Assembly (NCBI GenBank): GCA_938074045.1
Contig: CALJGI010000040.1
Coordinates: 1 to 49,312, forward strand
Length of the DNA: 49,312 nucleotides
Reading direction: 5' to 3'
From: an uncultured Halieaceae bacterium
Lineage (GTDB): Bacteria; Pseudomonadota; Gammaproteobacteria; Pseudomonadales; Halieaceae
Every line of letters begins with the position of its first letter. Within the stretch, counting starts at the first letter, position 1. The notes under the pieces were generated by a model. That model was not told the DNA's origin, searched no databases, and saw nothing but the letters and a program-made list of their open reading frames with translations. This document shows, piece after piece, positions 18,369 through 28,160 of this stretch. The translations under genes were made by a program, and so were the position numbers.

Positions 18369-19691
18369 ATGCAGGTTTCCATTGAAACGACGTCAGGCCT
18401 GGAGCGTCGCCTTACGGTAGGTGTGCCAGCGGCACGAATCGATGACGAAGTTGTTCAGCGTCTGAAAAAAGCAGCCAGCAACGTCAAACTGGATGGTTTT
18501 CGGCCTGGGAAGGTTCCGCTTAAAGTCGTCAAGCAGCGCTTTGGAGCCGGGGTGCGCCAGGAAGTTCTCGGAGAAGTCATGAGCCAGAGTTTCTATGAAG
18601 CTGTCACTCAGGAAAACCTGAAGCCCGCAGGGCAACCATCTATCGAACCCCGCCAGATGGATGAGGGCCGAGACCTGGAATTCGTGGCTACCTTTGAAGT
18701 GTTCCCCGAAATTGAACTCAGTGAAATGACTGATCTCGAGGTTGAACGGGCTGTTTCTTCGGTCGGTGAAGACGACATCGACAAAATGATCGAAATTTTC
18801 CGCAAGCAGCAGGGCAAACTGGAGGCGGTGGAACGCGCTGCTGCCGAAGGGGATACGGTAAACATCGACTATCTCGGCACCAGGGATGGAGAAGCCTTCG
18901 ATGGTGGGTCTGCCGAGGGCAGTGATCTTGAACTGGGGTCAAATCGGATGATTCCCGGGTTTGAGGATGGCATAGTGGGTATGAGCGCCGGTGAAGAAAA
19001 AGTGCTCTCGCTCAGCTTTCCCGAGGACTATCATAGCGAAGAACTCAAGGGTGCTGCCGTCGAGTTCAAGATTACCCTGAATGAAGTCAAGGAACAGAAA
19101 CTGGCCGAACTCAATGAAGATCTGTTCGCGCAATATGGCGTGGAAGAAGGCGGTGAAGAAAAGTTTCGTGAGGAAATCAAGCACAATATGAATCGCGAGC
19201 TCACCAACGCGGTGAAGAGCAACGTCAAGGCTCAGGTGATGGATGGTATTCTGGCAGCGCACGAGAGTCTGGAGGTGCCACGCGCGCTGATTGGGCAAGA
19301 AATAGGCAATATGCGGCGTCAGATGTTCCAGCAGTTTGGCGGCATGGGACAAACTGATCTCGATCTTGATTCATTGCTGCCTGACAGTATGTTTGAAGAC
19401 CAGGCATCACGGCGAGTAAAACTTGGCTTGCTGCTCAATGAGATTATCAGCCAGCGCGATATCAAGGCTGACCCGGACAAGGTGCGGGAAACCATACAAG
19501 ATATGGCTTCGACCTACGAACAGCCGGAAGAGGTGATCAACCACTACTATTCCAACCAGGAACAGTTGAGCTCGATAGAGTCCATGGTGCTGGAAGAAAC
19601 TGTTGTTGAAACACTGCTGGCGGACGCCACCATTAAAGATGTCGAGTGTGAATATCAGGAGGCCCTGAGTCGCGCTCGCAACGAAGCTTGA
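18369..19691 (+). CDS. tig: trigger factor, ribosome-bound chaperone
   Basis: The 440-residue protein binds ribosomal protein L23 at the exit tunnel and shelters nascent chains; it also has peptidyl-prolyl isomerase activity. The N-terminal ribosome-binding domain includes the signature GFRPGKVP (residues 44-51), the FKBP-like domain spans about 155-240 (GDTVNIDYLGTRDGEAFDGG at its start), and the C-terminal chaperone arms are helical and acidic. ATG 18369 is preceded by GAGGAA. It opens the tig-clpP-clpX-lon quality-control group, in the standard order. Confidence 0.97.
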   Translation: MQVSIETTSGLERRLTVGVPAARIDDEVVQRLKKAASNVKLDGFRPGKVPLKVVKQRFGAGVRQEVLGEVMSQSFYEAVTQENLKPAGQPSIEPRQMDEGRDLEFVATFEVFPEIELSEMTDLEVERAVSSVGEDDIDKMIEIFRKQQGKLEAVERAAAEGDTVNIDYLGTRDGEAFDGGSAEGSDLELGSNRMIPGFEDGIVGMSAGEEKVLSLSFPEDYHSEELKGAAVEFKITLNEVKEQKLAELNEDLFAQYGVEEGGEEKFREEIKHNMNRELTNAVKSNVKAQVMDGILAAHESLEVPRALIGQEIGNMRRQMFQQFGGMGQTDLDLDSLLPDSMFEDQASRRVKLGLLLNEIISQRDIKADPDKVRETIQDMASTYEQPEEVINHYYSNQEQLSSIESMVLEETVVETLLADATIKDVECEYQEALSRARNEA

Positions 19692-19753
19692 GCTTATTAG
19701 CCCGGAACCTTATGCTTCCCGGCAGGTAAATTCACCTGAACAATGAGAAATAC

Positions 19754-20392
19754 ATGTCAAAATTGAGCGACATTTCTGCAGGATCTGGAATCACCGGGCT
19801 GGGCTTGGTGCCAATGGTAGTTGAACAGACTGCACGGGGAGAGCGGTCCTACGATATCTATTCGCGGCTGCTCAAGGAGCGCTTGATTTTCATTGTCGGG
19901 CCTATTGAAGATCAAATGGCTAATCTGGTGGTTGCGCAGATGCTGTTTCTGGAATCGGAAAATCCTGACAAGGACATTCATTTGTACATCAATTCACCGG
20001 GTGGTTCCGTTACGGCGGGCCTCTCCATCTACGACACCATGCAGTTTGTTCGCCCCGACGTCTCGACCATGTGTATTGGCCAGGCGGCCAGTATGGGTGC
20101 CTTCCTTCTGGCGGGTGGCGCTGCGGGTAAGCGCTTTTGTCTGCCGAATGCGCGCACCATGATTCACCAGCCGAGCGGCGGTGCGCAAGGGCAGGCGACA
20201 GATATCGATATTCAGGCGCGGGAAATACTGATTATCCGCAAGCGTTTGAATGAATTGATGGCTAAACACACCGGCCAAGACCTGGAAACCATAGAGCGTG
20301 ATACAGAGCGTGACAATTTCATGAACGCCGAACAGTCCCGGGAATACGGGCTGGTTGATGAGGTTATGGTGTCGCGTTCAGGAGCTGAATAG
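19754..20392 (+). CDS. clpP: ATP-dependent Clp protease proteolytic subunit
   Basis: A 212-residue serine peptidase that forms the double seven-membered ring docking ClpX. The triad is Ser113 ([11 protein letters not shown]), His138 ([12 protein letters not shown]) and Asp187 (ERDTERDNF). The N terminus has a short propeptide as in E. coli. It follows tig by 62 bases and precedes clpX by 135; weak hairpins between clpP and clpX may set their ratio. Confidence 0.98.
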   Translation: MSKLSDISAGSGITGLGLVPMVVEQTARGERSYDIYSRLLKERLIFIVGPIEDQMANLVVAQMLFLESENPDKDIHLYINSPGGSVTAGLSIYDTMQFVRPDVSTMCIGQAASMGAFLLAGGAAGKRFCLPNARTMIHQPSGGAQGQATDIDIQAREILIIRKRLNELMAKHTGQDLETIERDTERDNFMNAEQSREYGLVDEVMVSRSGAE

Positions 20393-20459
20393 CGGCCTTG
20401 AAACAAGCTTATAGCTTGATTTTCTTGGCAAAAACACGCATCTTTAACACCGGAGCTGT

Positions 20460-20479
20460 ACCCAGCTAGTCTGGGTTTT
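20460..20479 (+). terminator. weak terminator or attenuator between clpP and clpX
   Basis: ACCCAG (20460-20465) pairs with CTGGGT (20471-20476) around CTAGT and is followed by TTT C. A second small hairpin CAAGCT-TAT-AGCTTG (20404-20418) followed by ATTTTCTT lies upstream. Both have 6-bp stems and short T runs, so they would only reduce read-through. Confidence 0.4.
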
Positions 20480-20527
20480 CGGCTCCAGCAAAGCAGTGAT
20501 GACCCGTAACGGGAAAGGGCAGACTCT

Positions 20528-21817
20528 ATGACCGACGATAGCAACAGCACGAGCGACGACAACAGTAAGCTGTTGTATTGCTCATTCTGTGGCAAGAGCC
20601 AGCACGAAGTACGCAAGTTGATCGCCGGACCCTCGGTGTTTATCTGCGATGAGTGCGTCGATCTCTGTAATGACATCATTCGTGAAGAAGTACAGGAGAC
20701 TGGTACTGATGCAGAGCAGGACCGCCTTCCTGTTCCCCAGGAAATCAAGGAAATTCTGGATGAGTACGTTATTGGCCAGCAGCGGGCCAAACGCGTATTA
20801 GCCGTCGCGGTCTACAATCACTACAAACGGCTGAAATTCGGCGAAGGTAAAGCCGACGACGTCGAATTGGGCAAGAGTAATATACTGCTGGTCGGACCGA
20901 CTGGCAGTGGCAAGACGCTGTTGGCTGAAACGCTGGCACGTCTGCTGGACGTCCCATTCACCATCGCCGATGCGACTACCCTTACAGAGGCGGGTTATGT
21001 GGGTGAGGACGTCGAAAATATCATTCAGAAGCTATTGCAGAAGTGCGACTATGATGTCGACAAGGCTCAAGTCGGGATTGTTTACATCGATGAAATTGAC
21101 AAAATATCGCGTAAATCAGATAACCCGTCTATTACCCGCGATGTATCGGGAGAGGGCGTACAGCAGGCTTTGCTGAAGCTGATTGAGGGTACCGTAGCCT
21201 CGGTACCGCCACAGGGAGGACGCAAGCATCCCCAGCAGGAGTTCCTGCAGGTAGATACCTCCAATATACTGTTTATATGTGGTGGTGCTTTTGCCGGGCT
21301 GGAAAAAGTCATACGGGATCGCTCCGAGAAGGGCGGAATCGGCTTCAGTGCTGAGGTCAAGAGTAAGGACAACAGTCAGAATGTCGGTGAGGTACTCCGT
21401 GATCTGGAGCCTGAAGATCTGGTCCGCTACGGACTTATTCCTGAATTTGTTGGACGCCTGCCGGTCATCGCCACACTGGAAGAGCTCGATGTGGATGCCC
21501 TGGTGCAGATACTGACTGAACCGAAGAACTCCCTGACCAAGCAGTACTCCAAGCTGTTTGATATGGAGGGTGTTGAGGTCGATTTCCGGGCTGATGGCTT
21601 GACGGCTATCGCCGAGAGAGCAATGGAACGCAAAACTGGCGCCAGGGGACTGCGCTCGATTCTTGAGTCGGTGCTGCTGGACAGTATGTACAACATTCCG
21701 TCGCGGGGAGATGTATCAAAGGTCGTGATCGACGAGTCTGTTATCAAGGGTGACTCGGAACCACTTCTGGTCTACCAGAATCACGACACCAACAAGGTAG
21801 CGGCTCCAGAAGACTGA
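20528..21817 (+). CDS. clpX: ATP-dependent unfoldase ClpX
   Basis: A 429-residue AAA+ protein that unfolds substrates and feeds them to ClpP. The N-terminal zinc domain has Cys18, Cys21, Cys40 and Cys43. Walker A is GPTGSGKT with Lys129, Walker B is IVYIDEIDK, and the ClpP-docking loop has an IGF-type sequence in [12 protein letters not shown] 20528 ([23 protein letters not shown]). Followed by lon after 110 bases that contain a heat-shock-type promoter. Confidence 0.98.
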   Translation: MTDDSNSTSDDNSKLLYCSFCGKSQHEVRKLIAGPSVFICDECVDLCNDIIREEVQETGTDAEQDRLPVPQEIKEILDEYVIGQQRAKRVLAVAVYNHYKRLKFGEGKADDVELGKSNILLVGPTGSGKTLLAETLARLLDVPFTIADATTLTEAGYVGEDVENIIQKLLQKCDYDVDKAQVGIVYIDEIDKISRKSDNPSITRDVSGEGVQQALLKLIEGTVASVPPQGGRKHPQQEFLQVDTSNILFICGGAFAGLEKVIRDRSEKGGIGFSAEVKSKDNSQNVGEVLRDLEPEDLVRYGLIPEFVGRLPVIATLEELDVDALVQILTEPKNSLTKQYSKLFDMEGVEVDFRADGLTAIAERAMERKTGARGLRSILESVLLDSMYNIPSRGDVSKVVIDESVIKGDSEPLLVYQNHDTNKVAAPED

Positions 21818-21861
21818 GTCCGGGTCAGTTGGTAATAAAAAGCCCTGGACGCGACGTGGGG

Positions 21862-21889
21862 CTTGTATCTGCATCGCAAGCCCCCATAT
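21862..21889 (+). promoter_or_regulatory. sigma-32 (heat-shock) type promoter of lon
   Basis: CTTGTA at 21862-21867 and CCCCATAT at 21882-21889 are separated by 14 bases, a close fit to the RpoH consensus CTTGAA-N13-15-CCCCATNT. lon is a known RpoH target in gammaproteobacteria. An 8-bp inverted repeat GGGGCTTG/CAAGCCCC (21858-21865 with 21877-21884) spans the promoter. The start point would be near 21896, giving a leader of about 30 nt. Confidence 0.65.
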
Positions 21890-21927
21890 CTCCCTGAACG
21901 CGAATTAAAGAACTGAGGACTTTTTTC

Positions 21928-24339
21928 ATGAGTGATGAAGTAACTGGCAGTTTCCCCGTTCTTCCTCTGCGCGACGTGGTGGTGTACCCGAATATGGTAC
22001 TGCCATTGTTTGTGGGTCGCGAAAAGTCCATCGAAGCGCTCGATCATGCGATGGCCAACGACAAACAGGTGCTCCTGGTAGCCCAGCGCAATGCCTCCGA
22101 CGATGATCCCGGGATTGAGGAGGTCTATGAGGTAGGCACTGTCTCGACCATTCTGCAACTGCTCAAGCTACCAGACGGCACTATCAAGGTACTGGTAGAG
22201 GGCAGTTTTCGTGCCGCAATCAAGGACGTGGAGGCCGGTGAGACATTCTTTATGGCCAGTGCCACCGAGATCGAGCCCACCAGTATCGACGGTGATAAGG
22301 TCGAAGTGCTACAGCGAAGTATAATCGATCAGTTCGAGCGCTATGTGAAACTGAGTAAGAAAGTCCCCGCCGAAGTCCTGACCTCCCTGCATGGCATCGA
22401 AGAGCCAACGCGCCTGGCAGACACCATTGCCGCACACATGACGATAGAGTTGGAACAGAAGCAAGTCATTCTGGAAATGGCCGACGTCTGTGAGCGCATG
22501 GAATACCTCATGGGGCTCATGGAAGGCGAGATTGACCTGTTCCAGGTTGAAAAGCGTATTCGTGGTCGCGTCAAGAAGCAGATGGAAAAGAGTCAGCGTG
22601 AGTACTATCTGAATGAACAAATGAAAGCGATTCAGAAAGAACTGGGCGATATGGATGAGGCGCCCAACGAAGTTGATGATCTGCAGAACAGGATTAGCGA
22701 AGCCAAAATGTCTAAGGAAGCCGAAGAGAAATCCGTGGCGGAACTTAACAAATTGAAGATGATGTCGCCGATGTCGGCGGAAGCGTCGGTTGTACGCAGT
22801 TATCTGGACTGGATGCTTAACGTCCCCTGGTCCAAGCGCAGCAAGGTAAAACATGACCTGAAACGTGCGCAGGACATTCTGGATCGTGATCATTACGGGC
22901 TCGAGGAGGTCAAGGAACGAATTCTTGAGTATCTGGCGGTACAGAAGCGGGTACGCAAAATCAAAGGGCCGGTGTTGTGCCTGGTGGGGCCACCCGGGGT
23001 CGGCAAAACCTCCCTGGGTGAGTCTATTGCACGGGCAACCAACCGTCGTTTTGTGCGTATGTCACTGGGTGGAGTGCGTGACGAAGCAGAAATTCGCGGT
23101 CACCGCCGCACCTATATAGGTTCAATGCCGGGTAAGTTGCTACAGAAAATGAGCAAGGCCGGAGTGAGAAACCCGCTGTTCCTGCTCGATGAAATTGACA
23201 AAATGGGCATGGATCATCGAGGTGACCCCGCATCGGCTATGCTGGAAGTGCTCGATCCCGAGCAAAATCATGCATTTAATGACCATTATCTGGAAGTCGA
23301 TTACGACCTGTCAGATGTCATGTTTGTTTGCACTTCGAACACAATGAATATCCCAGCGCCGCTGTTGGACCGCATGGAAGTGATTCGAATCCCGGGCTAT
23401 ACCGAGGACGAGAAGGTCAATATCGCCCAGCGTTACCTGATTCCCAAGCAGAAAAAGCTGAACGGTCTCAAGGATGCCGAGCTGCAAATACCCGATGAAA
23501 CCCTGAAGGACCTCGTTCGCTATTACACGAGGGAGGCCGGGGTACGGGGACTGGAGCGTGAAATCGCGAAAATCTGCCGTAAGGTGGTTAAGCTCATTTC
23601 ACTGAAGGAATTGGAGGCGCCGCTGACAATCACCTGCGAGATACTGGCAGATTACAGTGGTGTTCGCCGTCACAACTTCGGCCGCGCTGAAGAAGAGAGC
23701 AAAATCGGCCAGGTTACCGGCTTGGCCTGGACTCAGGTGGGTGGTGAGTTGCTGTCCATCGAGGCAGTGGCGGTGCAGGGTAAGGGCCGGCACGTCAAAA
23801 CCGGCTCATTGGGCGATGTCATGCAGGAATCGATTCAGGCGGCCACCACCGTTGTTAGAAGCCGCTCACAGGTACTGGGTATTCCAGCCAGTGTTCACGA
23901 AAAGCAGGATATTCATATCCACGTACCAGAGGGGGCCACACCCAAAGACGGGCCCAGCGCCGGTATTGCCATGTGCACAGCGCTGGTGTCTGTGTTGACA
24001 GATATCCCAGTGCGCTCGACGGTGGCAATGACGGGGGAAATTACTCTCCGCGGTGAGGTCCTGCCGATTGGTGGGCTCAAGGAGAAATTACTGGCTGCAC
24101 ACCGCGGAGGCATAGATACGGTGGTGATTCCCCATGAGAATGAACGCGACCTGAAGGAAATCCCGGACAATATCAAAGCTGACCTGAAAATCGTTGCGGT
24201 TAAATGGATTGATGAGGTGCTGGAAATTGCTTTGGAGCGTGTGCCGGAGCCTTTATCAGACGAAGAGTATCTCGCAGAACCCATTACACAGTCGCCTGAT
24301 GAGCATAATAGCGAGGAAAGCCGCATAAATACCCATTGA
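21928..24339 (+). CDS. lon: ATP-dependent protease Lon
   Basis: This 803-residue protease degrades damaged and short-lived regulatory proteins. The N-terminal substrate-binding domain starts FPVLPLRDVVVYPNMVLPLF; the AAA+ module has Walker A GPPGVGKT with Lys360 and Walker B LFLLDEIDKMG; the protease domain has the dyad Ser677 (DGPSAGIAM) and Lys720 (IGGLKEK). The C terminus has an acidic tail of about 25 residues. ATG 21928 has GAGGA upstream. It is transcribed from its own heat-shock-type promoter and probably also from clpX. Confidence 0.98.
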   Translation: MSDEVTGSFPVLPLRDVVVYPNMVLPLFVGREKSIEALDHAMANDKQVLLVAQRNASDDDPGIEEVYEVGTVSTILQLLKLPDGTIKVLVEGSFRAAIKDVEAGETFFMASATEIEPTSIDGDKVEVLQRSIIDQFERYVKLSKKVPAEVLTSLHGIEEPTRLADTIAAHMTIELEQKQVILEMADVCERMEYLMGLMEGEIDLFQVEKRIRGRVKKQMEKSQREYYLNEQMKAIQKELGDMDEAPNEVDDLQNRISEAKMSKEAEEKSVAELNKLKMMSPMSAEASVVRSYLDWMLNVPWSKRSKVKHDLKRAQDILDRDHYGLEEVKERILEYLAVQKRVRKIKGPVLCLVGPPGVGKTSLGESIARATNRRFVRMSLGGVRDEAEIRGHRRTYIGSMPGKLLQKMSKAGVRNPLFLLDEIDKMGMDHRGDPASAMLEVLDPEQNHAFNDHYLEVDYDLSDVMFVCTSNTMNIPAPLLDRMEVIRIPGYTEDEKVNIAQRYLIPKQKKLNGLKDAELQIPDETLKDLVRYYTREAGVRGLEREIAKICRKVVKLISLKELEAPLTITCEILADYSGVRRHNFGRAEEESKIGQVTGLAWTQVGGELLSIEAVAVQGKGRHVKTGSLGDVMQESIQAATTVVRSRSQVLGIPASVHEKQDIHIHVPEGATPKDGPSAGIAMCTALVSVLTDIPVRSTVAMTGEITLRGEVLPIGGLKEKLLAAHRGGIDTVVIPHENERDLKEIPDNIKADLKIVAVKWIDEVLEIALERVPEPLSDEEYLAEPITQSPDEHNSEESRINTH

Positions 24340-24353
24340 GCGCGGCATCAGCC

Positions 24354-24383
24354 TTGACCGGCTTGAACCAAGTAGGATACAGT
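24354..24383 (+). promoter_or_regulatory. likely hupB promoter
   Basis: TTGACC (24354-24359) and TACAGT (24378-24383) are 18 bases apart, 15 bases after the lon stop codon. The leader to the hupB start would be about 70 nt and includes an A/T-rich stretch (24414-24432). Other nearby hexamers cannot be ruled out. Confidence 0.4.
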
Positions 24384-24458
24384 TTCCGGGCCGAATACCC
24401 ATGTATTTCGCCTACAAAAAAATTATTATTGCATGACAAAAACTAAAAGGGGACGAGT

Positions 24459-24734
24459 GTGAACAAGACCGAGCTTATCGATGCAATTGCATCGGCCGCC
24501 GACCTGCCAAAAGCTTCAGCTGGCAGAGCCTTGGACGCAGTACTGGATTCCATTACAGAATCCTTGAAAAATAGCGACCCAGTCGCTTTGGTTGGTTTCG
24601 GGACCTTCGCTGTAAAGGATCGAGCAGCAAGAACTGGTCGCAATCCGCAGACAGGTGCGGAGATTCAGATTGCAGCAGCCCGCGTACCGAGCTTTAAAGC
24701 TGGTAAGGCATTAAAGGACGCTGTTAACAGCTAA
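24459..24734 (+). CDS. hupB: DNA-binding protein HU-beta
   Basis: A 91-residue histone-like protein that bends and compacts [14 protein letters not shown], the strand [22 protein letters not shown] with the conserved GRNP arm, and the C-terminal [14 protein letters not shown] are all typical. GTG start at 24459 with AGGGGAC before it. It lies between lon and ppiD, the conserved order. Confidence 0.97.
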   Translation: MNKTELIDAIASAADLPKASAGRALDAVLDSITESLKNSDPVALVGFGTFAVKDRAARTGRNPQTGAEIQIAAARVPSFKAGKALKDAVNS

Positions 24735-24741
24735 ATTGGCC

Positions 24742-24771
24742 ACCGGTGATTGATTCTTTCAATCACCCGGT
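24742..24771 (+). promoter_or_regulatory. hairpin in the hupB 3' region
   Basis: ACCGGTGATTG (24742-24752) pairs with CAATCACCCGGT (24760-24771) with one bulged C, closing a 7-base loop. No T run follows. It could protect the hupB mRNA 3' end; the true terminator lies about 100 bases on. Confidence 0.5.
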
Positions 24772-24863
24772 CAGCAAAGGCTTACCCATGAGCACTTATC
24801 GACGAAAGCCTGCAGGGACGTGGCTTTCCGAGGAGTAGTGATCAATGGTTGACCTGGAGGAAG

Positions 24864-24888
24864 AGCGCACGTAAGGTGCGCTTTTTTT
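24864..24888 (+). terminator. intrinsic terminator of hupB
   Basis: A perfect 7-bp stem AGCGCAC/GTGCGCT (24864-24870 with 24876-24882) closes GTAAG and runs directly into seven T. It separates hupB from ppiD. Confidence 0.88.
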
Positions 24889-25012
24889 GTAGAAGCTAGT
24901 CCGACCGGCATTCTGACCGGTTCCAGCAATGCGCAGGGCGCATGCCCGCTCGAGTGAGCGCAGCCACCCTCGAGCAGTTAAGACCTGAGAAATCAGACAG
25001 CGGAAAAAGATC

Positions 25013-26887
25013 ATGTTGCAAAATATTCGGAAGAACAGTCAGGGAATCGCCGCCAAGATCATCATAGGCCTTATTGTGGGCTCCTTCGCGCTGTTTGGGG
25101 TTCAGTCCATTCTAATAGGCAGTGGTGTTACCAATGTCGCAGAAATAGACGGTGAGGGTATTACGGCGCTGGATCTTCAGCAGGCTATAAACGTTCAGAA
25201 GCGTCGCCTGTTAAGTATGTTCGGCGACCAGGTCGATCCCTCCATGCTGGATGATAATCGTCTGCAGGGGCCGGCACTGGAAGCGCTGATAAGAGAGAAG
25301 TTGTACACCAACAGAGCCGCCTCTCATAATCTAAGAGTATCCGAGGCGGAACTGAATGCCCGGATCGCCGCCATGCCCGAATTTGCCATGGACGGTCAGT
25401 TTTCTCCGGAACTCTATCGCAATGTGCTCGCCCAGAACGGCTACTCCCCGGCGCTGTTCAAAAACCTGTTGGGTTCAGAATCCGTAACACGCCAGCTTCG
25501 AAGTGGCGTATCTGCCACGGAATTCAGCACCCCATTGGAGTTGGACCTCACTGCCCGTTTGACCCAACAAAAGCGTGATATACGCTATTTGACGATACCC
25601 CTGGACAGTTTCAGAGCCGCGCTGGAACCGGAGCTAGAGGAAATCAAAGCCTATTACGATAGCAATGTCGCCAAGTTTATGGCCCCGGAAGCGGTGGTTC
25701 TTGAGTACCTCGAAATTCAGTTGGAGGATTTCCTCGCCGATGTGGAAGAGGAAGACCTTTTGAACGCGTATGAGACCCGTAAGGGTGATATGACGCGTGC
25801 GGAAGAGAGAAGGGTGTCCCACATTCTGATTGAGGCAGGTAGCAGTGATGATGCAGCAGCTCAGGCGCAGCTGGAAGAGCTGAAAGCACAGCTTGATCAG
25901 GGGGCGGAGTTTGCCCAGTTGGCCCAACAATATTCACAGGACATAGGGTCAGCGGAGTTTGGCGGTGATCTCGGTTTTACCGCCGGAGATGCATTCCCGT
26001 CCGAGATGGAAGAGGCCCTCGCGGCCCTGTCCATCGATGAAGTATCCGCACCCGTGAAGACAGAGGCAGGTTGGCACCTGCTCAAGATGACCGAACTGGT
26101 TGCGGGTGGCGTGCCATCCTTTGATGAGGTTCGGCTGCAAATATTGGACGAACTGCGCGGCCAGAATGCCCGCACAGAATTGGTTCGTCAGGTAGAGACC
26201 CTTCGCGATCTGGCCTTCAATGCGGATAATCTCAACGGCCCTGCTCAGGAGTTGGGCCTGACCATTGAGACCAGTGACAGATTATTACGTACTTCAAACA
26301 CCGGCCTGTTTCAATATCCCGCCGTAGTCACGGCCAGCTTTAGTGATGAAGTGCTCGCCGATGGCCACAATAGTGAAGTAATAGAAGTGGCGGAGAATCA
26401 CTTTGTCAGCGTGAGGATAGCCGAACACTTCCCGTCCCAGCCACGACCGCTGGCGGATGTGCAGGCGCAAATTATTATAGCCATGGTAAATGAGCGCGCG
26501 GCCAAGGCGGCGACGTATAAGGCTGAGGAGTTGTTGGTCGAGCTCATTGGCGGTGCCGGTGTGGAGAAGGTTGCACTTACCGGTGGCTACGAGTGGCAGG
26601 TGGAGCTTGGCCTGGTACGTGAATCCGGTGCCTTGCCTGAGATCGCGATGAAGAGGATATTCCAACTCCCGGCGATGGATGAAGGCTCACAATATGATTA
26701 TGTCACCACCGCCTCCGGGGATATTTTGCTGTTCGAACTGGACCGGGTTACCCAAGGCTCCCTGCAAGACCTGCCTGAGGCTCGCTCCAGGGAGCTCGCA
26801 CAGCGTGTGGGCTCGGAACTGGGATCAAGGCTCGATGAGCAATATATTCGGGCGCTGCGTGATCAGGCTGACATCCAGGTGATGTAA
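25013..26887 (+). CDS. ppiD: periplasmic folding chaperone PpiD
   Basis: This 624-residue protein is anchored in the inner membrane and faces the periplasm, where it helps newly secreted proteins leave the translocon. A short cytoplasmic end is followed by one transmembrane segment (IIIGLIVGSFALFGVQSIL, about 17-35), a SurA-like N-terminal domain, a parvulin domain around residues 260-360 (RRVSHILIEA, FGGDLGFTAGDAFPSEME, TEAGWHLLKM), and a long C-terminal region with a second degenerate parvulin-like part. The parvulin sequence is closer to an active enzyme than that of E. coli PpiD, but activity cannot be judged by eye. ATG 25013. Confidence 0.94.
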   Translation: MLQNIRKNSQGIAAKIIIGLIVGSFALFGVQSILIGSGVTNVAEIDGEGITALDLQQAINVQKRRLLSMFGDQVDPSMLDDNRLQGPALEALIREKLYTNRAASHNLRVSEAELNARIAAMPEFAMDGQFSPELYRNVLAQNGYSPALFKNLLGSESVTRQLRSGVSATEFSTPLELDLTARLTQQKRDIRYLTIPLDSFRAALEPELEEIKAYYDSNVAKFMAPEAVVLEYLEIQLEDFLADVEEEDLLNAYETRKGDMTRAEERRVSHILIEAGSSDDAAAQAQLEELKAQLDQGAEFAQLAQQYSQDIGSAEFGGDLGFTAGDAFPSEMEEALAALSIDEVSAPVKTEAGWHLLKMTELVAGGVPSFDEVRLQILDELRGQNARTELVRQVETLRDLAFNADNLNGPAQELGLTIETSDRLLRTSNTGLFQYPAVVTASFSDEVLADGHNSEVIEVAENHFVSVRIAEHFPSQPRPLADVQAQIIIAMVNERAAKAATYKAEELLVELIGGAGVEKVALTGGYEWQVELGLVRESGALPEIAMKRIFQLPAMDEGSQYDYVTTASGDILLFELDRVTQGSLQDLPEARSRELAQRVGSELGSRLDEQYIRALRDQADIQVM

Positions 26888-26970
26888 CTGGACTGACATA
26901 TACCTCGGCTCCGCACAGGAGCCAGATATCGCCACTACCAATCTCCTAACTTGATGATGGGGTACCCATT

Positions 26971-28146
26971 TTGTACAAGATACAAACACTCAACCAGATT
27001 TCAGTAAAAGGCCTCAACCAGCTGGACCGCGAGCACTATGAGGTCGCCAGTGATATCGGGCGGCCCGATGCCCTGTTGCTCAGAAGTCACAAGCTCACCA
27101 ATGAAGAGATACCGGATTCCGTGCTGGCTATCGCCAGAGCAGGCGCGGGGGTGAATAACATCCCGCTCGCCGACTGTACCGCGAGGGGCATTCCAGTGTT
27201 CAACTCCCCTGGCGCTAACGCCAACGCAGTGAAGGAACTGGTTGCAGCGGCGATGTTGCTGGGCTCCAGAGGTATTGTCGAAGGCATAGAGTATGTTCAT
27301 ACCCTCGATAACATCACCGATGAGGCTGAACTGAACAAGATACTCGAAGCACAAAAAAAACAGTTCAAGGGTAATGAGTTGGCCGGAAAAACTCTGGGTG
27401 TTGTTGGCCTGGGCGCTATTGGCTCGATGGTTGCCGAGATGGCATTAACGCTGGGTATGAAGGTATGTGGATACGACCCGGCGCTGTCAATAGATGCAGC
27501 CTGGCGGCTATCCAGTAAGGTTGAGAAAATCGACGCGCTCAGTACGCTGTTTGCTCGCTCTGACTACATAACTTTGCACCTGCCGGTACTGGACAGCACC
27601 CGGGGACTGGTAAACGCTGAACTGCTCAAGGTGGCCAGGCCGGATGCCTGCGTTTTGAACTTTGCACGCCAGGAGATAGTGGACAACGAGGCCATGGTGA
27701 AAGCGCTGGAAAACGGACAAATCAGAAAATACATCACTGACTTTCCAAATCCCGCGTTGATTGGCCGTGGTGACGTGATACTGATGCCGCATATAGGCGC
27801 CAGTACCGACGAAGCAGAGGAAAACTGTGCCATCATGGCCGCTGAACAACTGCGCGATTTTCTGGAACACGGCAGTATCCGCAACTCGGTCAACTTCCCC
27901 AATGTGCTGCTGGATCAGCCCGATGGCGTACGTTTGGCAATCAGTAATCAGAATGTACCCAGGATGCTTGGCGGTATTCTCACCGTTCTCGCCGATGAGA
28001 ATATCAATGTAATCGACATGCTGAACAAAAGCCGCAATGACATTGCCTACAACCTGATCGATATCGAGTGCAGTCCTAGTGATGCCGTGATGCAACGCCT
28101 CAGAGAAACTGAAGGTGTTATAAATGTCAGGGTTATTTCTTCCTGA
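26971..28146 (+). CDS. serA: D-3-phosphoglycerate dehydrogenase, short ACT-domain form
   Basis: The 391-residue protein has the D-2-hydroxyacid dehydrogenase fold. The Rossmann motif is GVVGLGAIGS (about 144-153), the segment LNFARQEIVDN replaces the usual NTARGGLVDE, and MPHIGASTDEAEENC carries the catalytic histidine. A C-terminal ACT domain of about 70 residues (RMLGGILTVLADENINVIDM) suggests serine feedback control. It oxidises 3-phosphoglycerate in the first step of serine synthesis. The changed ARQEIVDN motif is shared by a short-form subgroup and makes other 2-hydroxyacids possible substrates. The start is TTG 26971 with a weak GGGG before it. A GGCTCC/GGAGCC hairpin (26907-26923) lies between ppiD and serA. 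Confidence 0.88.
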   Translation: MYKIQTLNQISVKGLNQLDREHYEVASDIGRPDALLLRSHKLTNEEIPDSVLAIARAGAGVNNIPLADCTARGIPVFNSPGANANAVKELVAAAMLLGSRGIVEGIEYVHTLDNITDEAELNKILEAQKKQFKGNELAGKTLGVVGLGAIGSMVAEMALTLGMKVCGYDPALSIDAAWRLSSKVEKIDALSTLFARSDYITLHLPVLDSTRGLVNAELLKVARPDACVLNFARQEIVDNEAMVKALENGQIRKYITDFPNPALIGRGDVILMPHIGASTDEAEENCAIMAAEQLRDFLEHGSIRNSVNFPNVLLDQPDGVRLAISNQNVPRMLGGILTVLADENINVIDMLNKSRNDIAYNLIDIECSPSDAVMQRLRETEGVINVRVISS

Positions 28147-28160
28147 TCAGCAGTGCCGTC

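Noticed and set aside
20415..20442. Heat-shock promoter CTTGAT...CACGCATC before clpX
   Set aside because: The -35 part and spacing fit, but the -10 part lacks the CCCCAT core, unlike the lon promoter.
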